A DNA stretch of 64,000 nucleotides from PCRC01 sp017848435 (lineage in GTDB: Bacteria; Pseudomonadota; Gammaproteobacteria; Burkholderiales; Burkholderiaceae_C): positions 248,001 through 312,000 of the forward strand of contig OZ260072.1 of the NCBI GenBank assembly GCA_965284315.1. Reading direction: 5' to 3'. Numbering within the stretch: position 1 is the stretch's first letter; each line of letters starts with the position of its first letter. Made by a program: the position numbers and the translations under genes. Positions 18,231 to 26,122 of this stretch are shown in pieces. Under the pieces are notes generated by a model. The model was given only the letters and a program-made list of their open reading frames with translations, did not search any database and was not told where the DNA came from.

Positions 18231-19130
18231 ATGGCATCTAACCCACCCACCGCCGCCCCATTGCGTGTGGCCGTTCTGGGCATTGGCTTCATGGGCCTGC
18301 CCATGGCGCGCCGCCTGTGCGAAGCCGGGCATGCGGTGCAGGTCTGGAACCGCACGCGCGACAAGGCCGAACGGGCCGCCGCCTTTGGTGCCACGGTGCA
18401 CGCCAGTGCGGCCAGTGCCGCGGGCGCGGCCGACATCGTGGTCAGCCTGCTGGAAAACGGCGCGGTGGTGGAAGACGTGCTGTTCAACCAGGGCACAGCC
18501 GCCGCCTGCCGGCCCGGCACGCTGGTGGTGGACATGGCGTCCATCCGCCCCGCCGAGGCACGCGACCACGCGGCACGGTTGCGCTCGCTGGGTGTGGCGC
18601 ATCTGGACGCGCCGGTGTCGGGCGGCACCGTGGGTGCCGAGGCGGGCACGCTGGCCATCATGGCGGGCGGTGAGGCGGCTGACTTCGCACGGGCGCTGCC
18701 AGTCTTTGCCGCGCTCGGCCGCGCCACCCACGTGGGGCCGCATGGCACCGGGCAGCTGGCCAAGCTCGCCAACCAGATGATCGTGGGCATCACCATCGGC
18801 GCGGTGGCCGAGGCGCTGCTGCTGTGCGAGAAAGGCGGGGCCGACATGGCCCGGGTGAAAGACGCGATCACCGGTGGTTTTGCCGACAGCCGCATCCTGC
18901 AGGTGCACGGCCAGCGCATGGTGGACCGTGACTTTGCCGCCCGTGCCCGCATGACAGTGCAGCTCAAAGACCTGAACAACGCGCTTGGCACCGCGTCAGA
19001 GCTGGGCTTTGACGCGCCCATCACCCAGCTCTTTGCCCAACTCTATGGCGACGGCATTGCCCACGGCTTTGCCGACCTGGACCACGCCGGCCTGTTCGCC
19101 GAACTGGCGCGGCGCAACGGCATGGCCTGA
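18231..19130 (+). CDS. NAD(P)-dependent oxidoreductase, 3-hydroxyisobutyrate dehydrogenase family
   Basis: 299 residues. The N-terminal Rossmann motif is VLGIGFMGLPMARRL (about 12-26). The substrate-binding signature DAPVSGGTVGAEAG (about 127) and the catalytic Lys in GTGQLAKLANQM (about 178) are both intact. This is the beta-hydroxyacid dehydrogenase family (3-hydroxyisobutyrate, tartronate semialdehyde and related). A good ribosome binding site AGGAG lies five bases before the ATG. No valine- or glyoxylate-pathway gene is near, so the substrate is not assigned. Confidence 0.92.
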   Translation: MASNPPTAAPLRVAVLGIGFMGLPMARRLCEAGHAVQVWNRTRDKAERAAAFGATVHASAASAAGAADIVVSLLENGAVVEDVLFNQGTAAACRPGTLVVDMASIRPAEARDHAARLRSLGVAHLDAPVSGGTVGAEAGTLAIMAGGEAADFARALPVFAALGRATHVGPHGTGQLAKLANQMIVGITIGAVAEALLLCEKGGADMARVKDAITGGFADSRILQVHGQRMVDRDFAARARMTVQLKDLNNALGTASELGFDAPITQLFAQLYGDGIAHGFADLDHAGLFAELARRNGMA

Positions 19131-19136
19131 GCCTCT

Positions 19137-21545
19137 TCAGCGGGCCGCCACCGCCACCGGCACCGACAACTTGGTGGACCGGCCGGCCGAGTCGGTGGCC
19201 GTCACCGCCAGGGTGTAGTTGCCCAGCACGGGCGAGGGCCAGGCCACGTTCAGAGCCACGCCCCCCGTCACCGCCGATGGCGTGAACCCCATCCCCACGG
19301 GTACCCCGGTGATGGCGATGTTCAACCCCAAACCGGCTGGGCTGGTGAAGGTGATTTTCCCGCTCAAAGGCTGTCCCACTTTGCCGGTCAGGCTGGTGGA
19401 CTGGATCACTGGGTTCAACGAAGCCACTGGCTTGGTCGCGATCACCAGTTTGTAGGTGCCCTGCCCGCTCAAACCGGTTTTGCTGTCCTTGGCGGTCACC
19501 GTCACCGAATACGTGCCGGCCACGGGTGCGGCCCACGACACCAGGCCGGTGCTGGCCACCGTCAAGCCCGCGGGCGCGCCGGTGAGGGTGTAGGTCACCG
19601 GGTTGGGTGCGCTCACCGTCACCTGGAAGCTGAGCGCCGTGCCCGCAGTCCCGTTGACCGTGGTGCCGGTAACGACCGGTGCCACCACCGCGGGGGCGAT
19701 GGTGACGGTGTAGACGCCCTGGCCGGTCAACCCGGTTTTGCTGTCTTTGGCCGTCACGGTGACCGCGTAGGTGCCCGCCACCGGGCTGGGCCAGGCCACG
19801 TCGCCGGTGGTGTTGATGGTGAGGCCACTGGGGGCGCCGCTCAGGGTGTAGGTGACCGGGTTGACCGAGGTCACCGCCACCTTGAACGCCAAGGGTGTGC
19901 CCACCTTGCCCGCCACGGCGCCCGAGCCCACGGCAGGCGGAGCGACCGGCGCGGCCAGCCCGGTGAGTGCGCTCAACAAGCCACCGACGTTGGGCGTGCC
20001 CCAACCGGTGACCGGGTCGTAACCGAGTTGCGCGGTGCAGCCCACACAACTGCCGTTGGTGCCGGTGGTGATGTCCTTCATCGCCAGCGCGTAGTTGCCC
20101 GGCACACCGCCGACCTGACCATACAGGGCGGTGTGCGGCTGCCCCAGCAGCGTCTTGGCCGCGCGCAGGCGCTGCGCATTGGCCACCGCCATCAGACCCG
20201 CCCACTGGGGGGTGGACAAGCTGGTGCCGCCGGCGCTGATCCAGTTCGGGGTGCTGGCACCTGGCGGGATCACGGCGACGAACTGGCCGGTGTTGGGGTC
20301 GGCGTTGAAGGCCACGTCCGCCACGGTGCGGCGCGCCAGCACCAGGCTGGGCACCAACCCGGTCTGGTAACTCGGTGCGGCGGTGAACTGGCTGGTGCCA
20401 CCACCGGTGTTGCTCCAGGCGGTCTCAGACCGCGCGCCGCTGCCACTGTAGGTGAGCGAGGTGCCGCTCACCGCCACCACCTTGGGCGACACCGCCGGCC
20501 AGGACACGCCCGCACCAGAGTCGCCGGTGGCGGCGAGGTAGGTCATGTTGGTGCCAGAAAACGTGGTCTCAAACGACGTGGTCCAGCTGCCTTCCGTGGC
20601 GCCAAAGCTCATGGATACCACCCCGGGGCCCATCCTGTTGGCCAGTTGCACCGCCGCCGACAGGCTGTTGACCGACGCGTCGGGTGCCTCGATCAACACC
20701 AACCGCGCCATGGGCGCGGTGGCGTGGGCCCACTGCACATCCAGGGCGATTTCGGTGGCCCAGCCAGCGTCGAAAGCCGGCGCGGTGCTGGTCATGCCGC
20801 CAGCGGTGGTGCTATAAACCACCGACAAGGTACAACCGGTGGTGGGTGCCGCAGCCAGCGGCAAGACCGCGCCCGTGGCGATGGTTTGTACCGTGCAGCC
20901 GGGCAGGCCGAACTTCTGGTTGAAGGCCGTCAACTCCGCGACCACATTCGGGTTGTGGTTGGCGTTGACGATGTAAATGGTCTGGCCAGCCCCCAGTTGG
21001 GCCGCTTGGTCGGCCGTCAGCGCGGTGCCCGCCGCGGGCAAGGCCGGCAGCCCATAGGCCGCGCGGATCTGCGCCGGCGTGTAGGTCACCACGGCGGTGG
21101 TGGTGGCCAGGGGCGAGGCCGTGCCACCGGTGCCTTGGGGCCGCTCGCGGGTGACCTGCTGGATTTTCTCCACGGTGAGTTCCCGCGAGTCCACATCGGC
21201 CAATTCCACCGGGATGGACTGCTTGCGGATGGTGCGGCGGGCCGAGGCGCTGCTGTCCGCCACGTCGGCGTCGTCGGGCGGAGCCAACAGCACCGGGGCG
21301 GCGTGGAAGGCGGGCGTCACAACCACGTCTTCGGGCAGCGCCGGGAACCCGGCCACCGCGTAATCCACACTGGCGTTGTCCACGGCCAACGCCGCGGCGG
21401 TCTCGGTGGGCGAACTGGCGTCGGCAACGGTGTTGCCACCGCCACCGCAGGCCGCCAAGCCGGCCAAAGTGGCACCGAGCAAACCGGCCCAAAGGGCCTG
21501 GGAAGGGACGAAGCGCGGGGAAAGGGGCGTTGTGCGACGGGCCAA
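19137..21545 (-). CDS. S53 (sedolisin) family peptidase lipoprotein with Ig-like repeats
   Basis: 802 residues from a TTG start. That start is chosen because GGAG lies seven bases upstream and because it gives a lipoprotein signal: MARRTTPLSP, then ALWAGLLGATLAGLAAC with lipobox LAAC before a Gly-rich linker; a GTG at 21596 would lie inside the upstream terminator hairpin. An N-terminal pro-region is followed by the catalytic domain with Glu and Asp in ATEIALDVQWAH, the oxyanion Asp in ATGDSGAGVSWP and nucleophile Ser in GGTSLSTPQWAG, the S53 arrangement. The C-terminal 300 residues hold three Ig-like (He_PIG type) modules, two of them near-identical. A c-di-GMP riboswitch lies in its leader. 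The predicted site is the cell surface or periplasm. Confidence 0.85.
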   Translation of the reverse strand: MARRTTPLSPRFVPSQALWAGLLGATLAGLAACGGGGNTVADASSPTETAAALAVDNASVDYAVAGFPALPEDVVVTPAFHAAPVLLAPPDDADVADSSASARRTIRKQSIPVELADVDSRELTVEKIQQVTRERPQGTGGTASPLATTTAVVTYTPAQIRAAYGLPALPAAGTALTADQAAQLGAGQTIYIVNANHNPNVVAELTAFNQKFGLPGCTVQTIATGAVLPLAAAPTTGCTLSVVYSTTAGGMTSTAPAFDAGWATEIALDVQWAHATAPMARLVLIEAPDASVNSLSAAVQLANRMGPGVVSMSFGATEGSWTTSFETTFSGTNMTYLAATGDSGAGVSWPAVSPKVVAVSGTSLTYSGSGARSETAWSNTGGGTSQFTAAPSYQTGLVPSLVLARRTVADVAFNADPNTGQFVAVIPPGASTPNWISAGGTSLSTPQWAGLMAVANAQRLRAAKTLLGQPHTALYGQVGGVPGNYALAMKDITTGTNGSCVGCTAQLGYDPVTGWGTPNVGGLLSALTGLAAPVAPPAVGSGAVAGKVGTPLAFKVAVTSVNPVTYTLSGAPSGLTINTTGDVAWPSPVAGTYAVTVTAKDSKTGLTGQGVYTVTIAPAVVAPVVTGTTVNGTAGTALSFQVTVSAPNPVTYTLTGAPAGLTVASTGLVSWAAPVAGTYSVTVTAKDSKTGLSGQGTYKLVIATKPVASLNPVIQSTSLTGKVGQPLSGKITFTSPAGLGLNIAITGVPVGMGFTPSAVTGGVALNVAWPSPVLGNYTLAVTATDSAGRSTKLSVPVAVAAR
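19454..19969 (-). repeat. Two 258-bp tandem units encoding Ig-like modules
   Basis: Two adjacent units offset by exactly 258 bases (86 codons), seen from CGGTTTTGCTGTC(C/T)TTGG and from AGGGTGTAGGT(C/G)ACCGGGTTG at matching places. They encode modules sharing VTVTAKDSKTGL(T/S)GQG and NPVTYTL(S/T)GAP. A third, more diverged module follows toward the C-terminus. The DNA similarity suggests recent duplication or gene conversion. Confidence 0.75.
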
Positions 21546-21556
21546 GGCGGTACTCC

Positions 21557-21592
21557 AAAAAAGAAGACCGAGGGCCGCCCACACACCGGCCC
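21557..21592 (-). terminator. Riboswitch expression-platform terminator
   Basis: On the minus strand GGGCCG (21592-21587), a nine-base loop, CGGCCC (21577-21572), then TCTTCTTTTTT. The T-tract ends directly at the Shine-Dalgarno GGAG of the S53 peptidase gene. GGCCGG in the 5' arm (21591-21586) is complementary to CCGGCC inside the aptamer (21647-21642), so aptamer folding and terminator formation could be coupled. Confidence 0.7.
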
Positions 21593-21603
21593 GCACAGCA
21601 GGC

Positions 21604-21687
21604 CGTTGGCAACCCCGCTACCGTGGCACTGGCGTGCTGTAGGCCGGAGGCTTTGCGTCCCCGCCTTTCGGCGGGTTTGCCCTCGTG
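21604..21687 (-). promoter_or_regulatory. Cyclic-di-GMP-I riboswitch aptamer (GEMM)
   Basis: The minus strand carries the conserved blocks of the class I c-di-GMP aptamer in order: CACGAGGGCAAACC, a stem CCCGCC/GGCGGG capped by a GAAA tetraloop, GGGACGCAAAGCCTCCGGCC, and GGTAGCGGGGTTGCC. GGGCAA near the 5' end pairs with TTGCC at the 3' end to close P1. The blocks match the Vibrio cholerae Vc2 aptamer closely, including the GACGCAAAGCCTCCGGCCTA core. It precedes a terminator and then the S53 peptidase lipoprotein gene. Confidence 0.93.
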
Positions 21688-21800
21688 AAACCGGTGGCAC
21701 ACCGCGCGTCACACCGACACGCAGCCCGCCACCTCATTTCCTTATCGGCGGCTGGCCGCAAGACCTGAGGGAACACAACGCAATCTGTTCATGCCAGAAA

Positions 21801-21833
21801 CGACCACGGCCTTGCAGAGCAAGGCCGTGGTCG
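21801..21833 (-). terminator. Terminator of the DEAD-box helicase gene
   Basis: A perfect 14-bp stem (CGACCACGGCCTTG and its complement) with a five-base loop, followed on the minus strand by TTTC. It lies 41 bases after the helicase stop codon and separates that gene from the riboswitch-controlled peptidase gene. The short T-run makes it a less than ideal intrinsic terminator, but the stem is very stable. Confidence 0.75.
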
Positions 21834-21874
21834 GGGATTGGGCGAACGCGCTGGCGCAGCCAGCGCTTGCCAGG

Positions 21875-23608
21875 TCAACGCCGTTCGAATTTGGGCTTGG
21901 CCGGGCGGCGAGGCAGGTCACCACGGGGAGTGAACACCTTGCCCGCTGGAGCGGGGCGCGGACCGGACGGTCGGGCGAAGTCACCGCGGCGGTCGGCGAA
22001 CTCGGCGCCACGTGGCGCGCCACCGTCGGGGCGGCCGGCAAAACGGTCGCCACCGAAACGGTCACCGGCAAAAGGCGCGCGGTCGCCACGGTGGCCACCA
22101 AAGCCGCCACCGCCGAAACCGCCGCGCGGGGCACCGCCACCAGGGCCGAATTTGCGGTCGCGTGGGCCGTAATCGCGCTGGCCGCCACGGCCACCGCCAA
22201 AGTCACCACGACCACCACCCCCTTGCGGGGCGCGTTGCTGTGGCTCCATGCCGGGCACGGTCTCGGCCTTGAACGGCTGGCGGGTGTAGGCCTCGATGTC
22301 GAAAATCTTGCGGCGGTCGCGCATTTCGGCAAACGTGACGGCCAGGCCGTCGCGGCCGGCACGGCCGGTGCGGCCAATGCGGTGGGTGTAGTCCTCGGCC
22401 TTCATCGGCAGGCCGAAGTTGAAGACGTGGGTGATGGTGGGCACGTCAATGCCACGGGCAGCCACGTCGGTGGCCACCAAAAACTGCACCTGGCCGTTGC
22501 GCAGCGCCATCAGGCGGCGGTTGCGCAGGCCCTGGTTCAGGGCGCCGTGCAGCGCCACCGCGTCAAAACCCTCTTGCTGCAGGTCATTGGCCAGGCCGTC
22601 GCACTCGATCTGGGTGCTGGCAAAAATGATCGCCTGGTTGATGGTGGTGTCGCGCAGCCAGTGGTCGAGCAGCTTGCGTTTGTGCTGGGCGTTGTCGGCC
22701 CAGAACAGCACCTGCTTGATGTTGGCGTGCTTTTCCGTCGGCGAGTCGATCTGCACACGCTGGGGTTCGCGCATCACGCGGGCGGCCAACTGCTGGATGC
22801 GCGGCGCGAAGGTCGCGCTGAACATCATGGTCTGGCGGCGCTGGATGGTGAGCTGGTTGACTTCGGCCAGGTCGTCGGCAAAACCGAGGTCGAGCATGCG
22901 GTCGGCTTCGTCCACCACGAGGAACTGCACCTGGTCGAGCTTCAACTGCATCGAGCGCTGCAGGTCGAGCAAACGGCCGGGTGTGGCGACCACGAGGTCG
23001 GCGTTTTGCAGCTTGGCGATCTGCAACTGGTAGGGCATGCCGCCGACCACGTTGGCAATCCGCAGGCCGCGGCAATGGCGCACCAGGTCAATCGCGTCGT
23101 TGGCCACCTGCTGGGCCAGTTCGCGCGTCGGGCACAGCACCAGGGCGCCGGGGGTGGCGGCCTTGAAATTGCGCGAGGAGGTCGGGTCTTTGCGTTTGGC
23201 GCGCTTGGGCGGGGCTTCGCCCTTGGCGATGGCGTCGGCGCAAGCGGCCTCGAAGTCGGCTTTTTCCTTGGCTTCGGCGGCGGCCTGCTGGCTCAGCAGG
23301 GTGTGCAGCACGGGCAGCAGGAAGGCGGCGGTCTTGCCGCTGCCGGTCTGGCTCGAGACCATCAGGTCGCTGAAGCCGGCGGCTTTGCCGTCGGCGCTTT
23401 CCAGCGCCATGGCGCGGGGAATGCACTGCAGCTGCACCGTGGTGGGTTCGGTGTAGCCGAGGTCGGCCACGGCTTGCAGCAGCTCGGGCGCCAGGCCCAA
23501 TTTCACGAAACCGTTGGGCTCGGTGGGCAGCGCCACGTCCAGCGTCAATTCGGTGGAAGAAGAATCGGCAAGCGACAGGTCGCCTGTCACGTCAAAAGTG
23601 TCAGTCAT
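21875..23608 (-). CDS. DEAD-box RNA helicase, RhlE-like, with an RGG-rich tail
   Basis: 577 residues. Q motif FVKLGLAPELLQAV, motif I SQTGSGKTAAF, Ia PTRELAQQV, GG, TPGR, motif II VDEADRML, motif III SAT, motif IV FASTQ, and VI HRIGRTGRAGRDG are all present. Between motifs I and Ia there is an extra segment of about 45 residues rich in Lys, Ala and Glu (KADFEAACADAIAKGE and KRAKRKDP), which I recall as a feature of Burkholderiales members. The last 110 residues are Gly/Arg/Asp/Phe-rich (RGG, GGFGG, GDRFGG), a low-complexity RNA-binding tail. It likely acts in ribosome assembly or RNA decay. A long 5' leader is predicted. Confidence 0.92.
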   Translation of the reverse strand: MTDTFDVTGDLSLADSSSTELTLDVALPTEPNGFVKLGLAPELLQAVADLGYTEPTTVQLQCIPRAMALESADGKAAGFSDLMVSSQTGSGKTAAFLLPVLHTLLSQQAAAEAKEKADFEAACADAIAKGEAPPKRAKRKDPTSSRNFKAATPGALVLCPTRELAQQVANDAIDLVRHCRGLRIANVVGGMPYQLQIAKLQNADLVVATPGRLLDLQRSMQLKLDQVQFLVVDEADRMLDLGFADDLAEVNQLTIQRRQTMMFSATFAPRIQQLAARVMREPQRVQIDSPTEKHANIKQVLFWADNAQHKRKLLDHWLRDTTINQAIIFASTQIECDGLANDLQQEGFDAVALHGALNQGLRNRRLMALRNGQVQFLVATDVAARGIDVPTITHVFNFGLPMKAEDYTHRIGRTGRAGRDGLAVTFAEMRDRRKIFDIEAYTRQPFKAETVPGMEPQQRAPQGGGGRGDFGGGRGGQRDYGPRDRKFGPGGGAPRGGFGGGGFGGHRGDRAPFAGDRFGGDRFAGRPDGGAPRGAEFADRRGDFARPSGPRPAPAGKVFTPRGDLPRRPAKPKFERR

Positions 23609-23792
23609 AGGTTTCTCACACGACGGCCCAGTGCACCGGAAGATTCCGGAGCAGCCGATGCCTCGTCAATGGTTAAAAAACATCAACCATCAAACGAAGC
23701 TAACGCGGCGTGGGCCGCGCAGTGACTCTTCTGCGAGAGTCAAATGTGTGAAGGGAGATGCACAAATGTGCTTGTTTTGAGCACAGTCCCAG

Positions 23793-23821
23793 ATTATGGC
23801 ACGGATTCGGGTTTTTACCAA
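23793..23821 (-). promoter_or_regulatory. Sigma-70 promoter for the DEAD-box helicase gene
   Basis: Minus strand: -35 TTGGTA (23821-23816), 17-base spacer, -10 CATAAT (23798-23793). Transcription would begin near 23786 and give a leader of about 178 bases before the ATG at 23608. The leader contains short inverted repeats (GACTCT/AGAGTC, GCGCGGC/GCCGCGT) and a T-tract, as in leaders of cold-induced helicases. Confidence 0.6.
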
Positions 23822-24391
23822 TCACCCCATTTTCAGGAAGTGTTCGCGGTAGTGCACCAGTTCGTCGATCGACTCGTGCACATCGGCCAGCGCGGTGTGG
23901 CTTTGCTGCTTCTTGAAGGCACTGGCCACCTCGGGTCGCCAGCGTTTGGCCAGTTCCTTCAGGGTGCTCACGTCCAGGTTGCGGTAGTGGAAAAACGCCT
24001 CCAACCTGGGCATGTACTTCACCAGGAAACGGCGGTCCTGGCCAATCGAGTTGCCGCACATCGGCGTGGTGTTTTTCGGCACATAGTCCGCCAGAAAGGC
24101 CAGCAACTGCGCCTCGGCCGCGGCCTCGTCGAGGGTGGACGCACGCACCTTGTCGATCAGGCCGCTTTTGCCATGGGTGCCCTTGTTCCAGGCGTCCATC
24201 TGGTCAAGCTGGGCGTTGGTCTGGTGGATCACCAGCACCGGCCCTTCGACGCGTGGGCTCAGGTGCGGACCGGTCACGACAACCGCAATTTCGATCAGGC
24301 GTTCTTTTTCCGGGTCGAGGCCGGTCATTTCGCAGTCAAGCCAAACCAGGTTGTGCTCGGATTTGGTCAGTGGGGTGATGGCATCGGTCAT
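23822..24391 (-). CDS. orn: Oligoribonuclease
   Basis: 189 residues, DEDDh 3'-5' exonuclease that degrades two- to five-base RNAs and the pGpG product of c-di-GMP breakdown. Exo I motif VWLDCEMTGLDPEKE, Exo II (CGNSIGQDRRF) and Exo III with HTALADVHESIDEL are intact. The length is standard. It is convergent with nothing and divergent from the M48 protease gene. In a window with a c-di-GMP riboswitch its pGpG role is notable, although orn is a core gene. Confidence 0.97.
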   Translation of the reverse strand: MTDAITPLTKSEHNLVWLDCEMTGLDPEKERLIEIAVVVTGPHLSPRVEGPVLVIHQTNAQLDQMDAWNKGTHGKSGLIDKVRASTLDEAAAEAQLLAFLADYVPKNTTPMCGNSIGQDRRFLVKYMPRLEAFFHYRNLDVSTLKELAKRWRPEVASAFKKQQSHTALADVHESIDELVHYREHFLKMG

Positions 24392-24485
24392 GGCCAGAAT
24401 TGTCGCTGATGGCTATGGCAACGCTGAACAAGTCCCCGCCATGCACGGCGCGAACTCATTCAACGTTGCCTTAAACTCGCCCCAC

Positions 24486-25781
24486 ATGCAAGACACCCTG
24501 CCCGCCCCCCTCTTGATGGCCAGCCTGTTCGCGGCTGCGCTCACCATCAGCCTGCTGACCCGCCTGTGGCTCGCCAGCCGACAGATGCGCCATGTGGCAC
24601 GTCACCGCAACGCCGTGCCTGCAGCGTTCGCCGGCACCGTGGGCCTCGCGGCCCACCAGAAAGCCGCCGCCTACACCCTCGCCAAGTCCCGCTTGGGCCT
24701 GCTGGAAATGGCCTTTGGCACCGCCGTGCTGCTGGGCTGGACGCTGCTGGGCGGCCTGGGGGCATTGAACCAGGCCGTGCTCGCGGTGCTGGGGCCGGAC
24801 ACGGCACCGCTGGTCTCGCAGCTGGTGCTGCTGGCCGCGTTCGCCCTCGTGGGTGGCCTGCTCGACCTGCCTTTCACCCTGTACCGAACCTTTGCGCTGG
24901 AGGCCCGCTTCGGCTTCAACAAAACCACACCGGCACTCTGGCTGGCCGACCTGGTCAAGTCGGTGGTGGTTGGCGGTTTGGTGGGCCTGCCCATCGCCGC
25001 GCTGGTGCTGTGGCTGATGGGGTCCGCTGGCGGTGCCTGGTGGCTGTGGGCATGGGCGGCCTGGATGGGTTTCAACCTGCTGCTGCTGTGGCTCTATCCC
25101 ACCTTCATTGCCCCGTTGTTCAACCAGTTCAAGCCGCTGGACGACGAGACCCTCCGCACCCGCGTGACCGCACTCATGCAGCGCTGCGGCTTCGCCGCCA
25201 AGGGCCTGTTCGTGATGGACGGCAGCCGCCGCAGCGCCCATGCCAACGCCTACTTCACCGGCTTTGGCGCCGCCAAGCGGGTGGTGTTTTACGACACCTT
25301 GCTGGCCAAACTCTCCCCTGGCGAGGTGGACGCGGTGCTGGCCCATGAGCTGGGCCACTTCAAGCACAAACACGTTGTCAAACGCATCGCTGGCATGTTC
25401 GCCATGAGCCTGCTGGGCTTCGCGCTGCTGGGCTGGCTCTCCACCCAGGCCTGGTTTTACGCCGGGCTGGGCGTGAACCCCAACCTGAACGGCACACCCA
25501 ACGACGCGCTGGCGCTGTTGTTGTTCATGCTGGCCATCCCGGTGTTAAGTTTCTTCGTCTCGCCGCTGTGGGCACAGCTGTCGCGCCAGCACGAGTTTGA
25601 AGCCGACGCCTACGCCGTCAGCCAGACCAGCGGACACGACCTGTCTACCGCACTGCTGAAACTTTACGAAGACAACGCGTCCACCTTGACGCCCGACCCG
25701 CTGTTCGTGAAGTTCTACTACTCACACCCACCCGCCTCCGAGCGGCTGGCGCGCATGACCGGTCAAGCACTGCCCGCATGA
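24486..25781 (+). CDS. M48 family zinc metallopeptidase (Ste24/HtpX-like)
   Basis: 431 residues with about six to seven membrane spans. The zinc motif HELGHFKHKHV (HExxH) lies near residue 287, with a downstream Glu in HEFEADAYAV as third ligand. This is the layout of CAAX-protease-1/Ste24-type membrane proteases, thought to clear damaged membrane proteins in bacteria. The ATG at 24486 (MQDTLPAPLLMASL) starts just before the first span; an in-frame ATG at 24441 is also possible. Its stop overlaps phhB as ATGA. Confidence 0.92.
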   Translation: MQDTLPAPLLMASLFAAALTISLLTRLWLASRQMRHVARHRNAVPAAFAGTVGLAAHQKAAAYTLAKSRLGLLEMAFGTAVLLGWTLLGGLGALNQAVLAVLGPDTAPLVSQLVLLAAFALVGGLLDLPFTLYRTFALEARFGFNKTTPALWLADLVKSVVVGGLVGLPIAALVLWLMGSAGGAWWLWAWAAWMGFNLLLLWLYPTFIAPLFNQFKPLDDETLRTRVTALMQRCGFAAKGLFVMDGSRRSAHANAYFTGFGAAKRVVFYDTLLAKLSPGEVDAVLAHELGHFKHKHVVKRIAGMFAMSLLGFALLGWLSTQAWFYAGLGVNPNLNGTPNDALALLLFMLAIPVLSFFVSPLWAQLSRQHEFEADAYAVSQTSGHDLSTALLKLYEDNASTLTPDPLFVKFYYSHPPASERLARMTGQALPA

Positions 25782-26113
25782 GTTCTGCACTCACCACCCG
25801 GAACTGGGCCACACAGACGCGCCGCGCCCTGAGCGCCACAGAGGTCGTCACCCGCCTGGCGGCGCTGGACGGCTGGCGCCTGACCGGTGACGGCCCGGCG
25901 GTGGCGATTGAAAAGCAGTTCTCCTTTGCCAACTACTTCGAGACACTGGCGTTCGTGAACGCGGTGGCCTTCATCGCCCACCGGCATGACCACCACCCCG
26001 AGTTGCAGGTGCACTACAACCGCTGCGTGGTGCGCTTCAACACCCACGACGTGGCGGGCATTTCCAGCACCGACTTCGACTGCGCGGCCCAGGTTGATGC
26101 ACTGTTGGCCTGA
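25778..26113 (+). CDS. phhB: Pterin-4a-carbinolamine dehydratase
   Basis: 111 residues. The catalytic signature HRHDHHPELQVHYNRC contains the His residues of the family (4a-hydroxytetrahydrobiopterin dehydratase, PCD/DCoH). It recycles the pterin cofactor of phenylalanine hydroxylase; no phhA is in the window, so another role, such as in molybdopterin or folate-related chemistry, cannot be excluded. It overlaps the M48 gene by four bases and precedes rsgA by nine, so the three probably form an operon. Confidence 0.93.
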   Translation: MSSALTTRNWATQTRRALSATEVVTRLAALDGWRLTGDGPAVAIEKQFSFANYFETLAFVNAVAFIAHRHDHHPELQVHYNRCVVRFNTHDVAGISSTDFDCAAQVDALLA

Positions 26114-26122
26114 GGCACGCCC

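Noticed and set aside
18065..19024. Open frame opposite the 3-hydroxyisobutyrate dehydrogenase family gene
   Set aside because: Low-complexity Ala/Ser/Arg antisense frame; the plus-strand gene has complete Rossmann and catalytic motifs.
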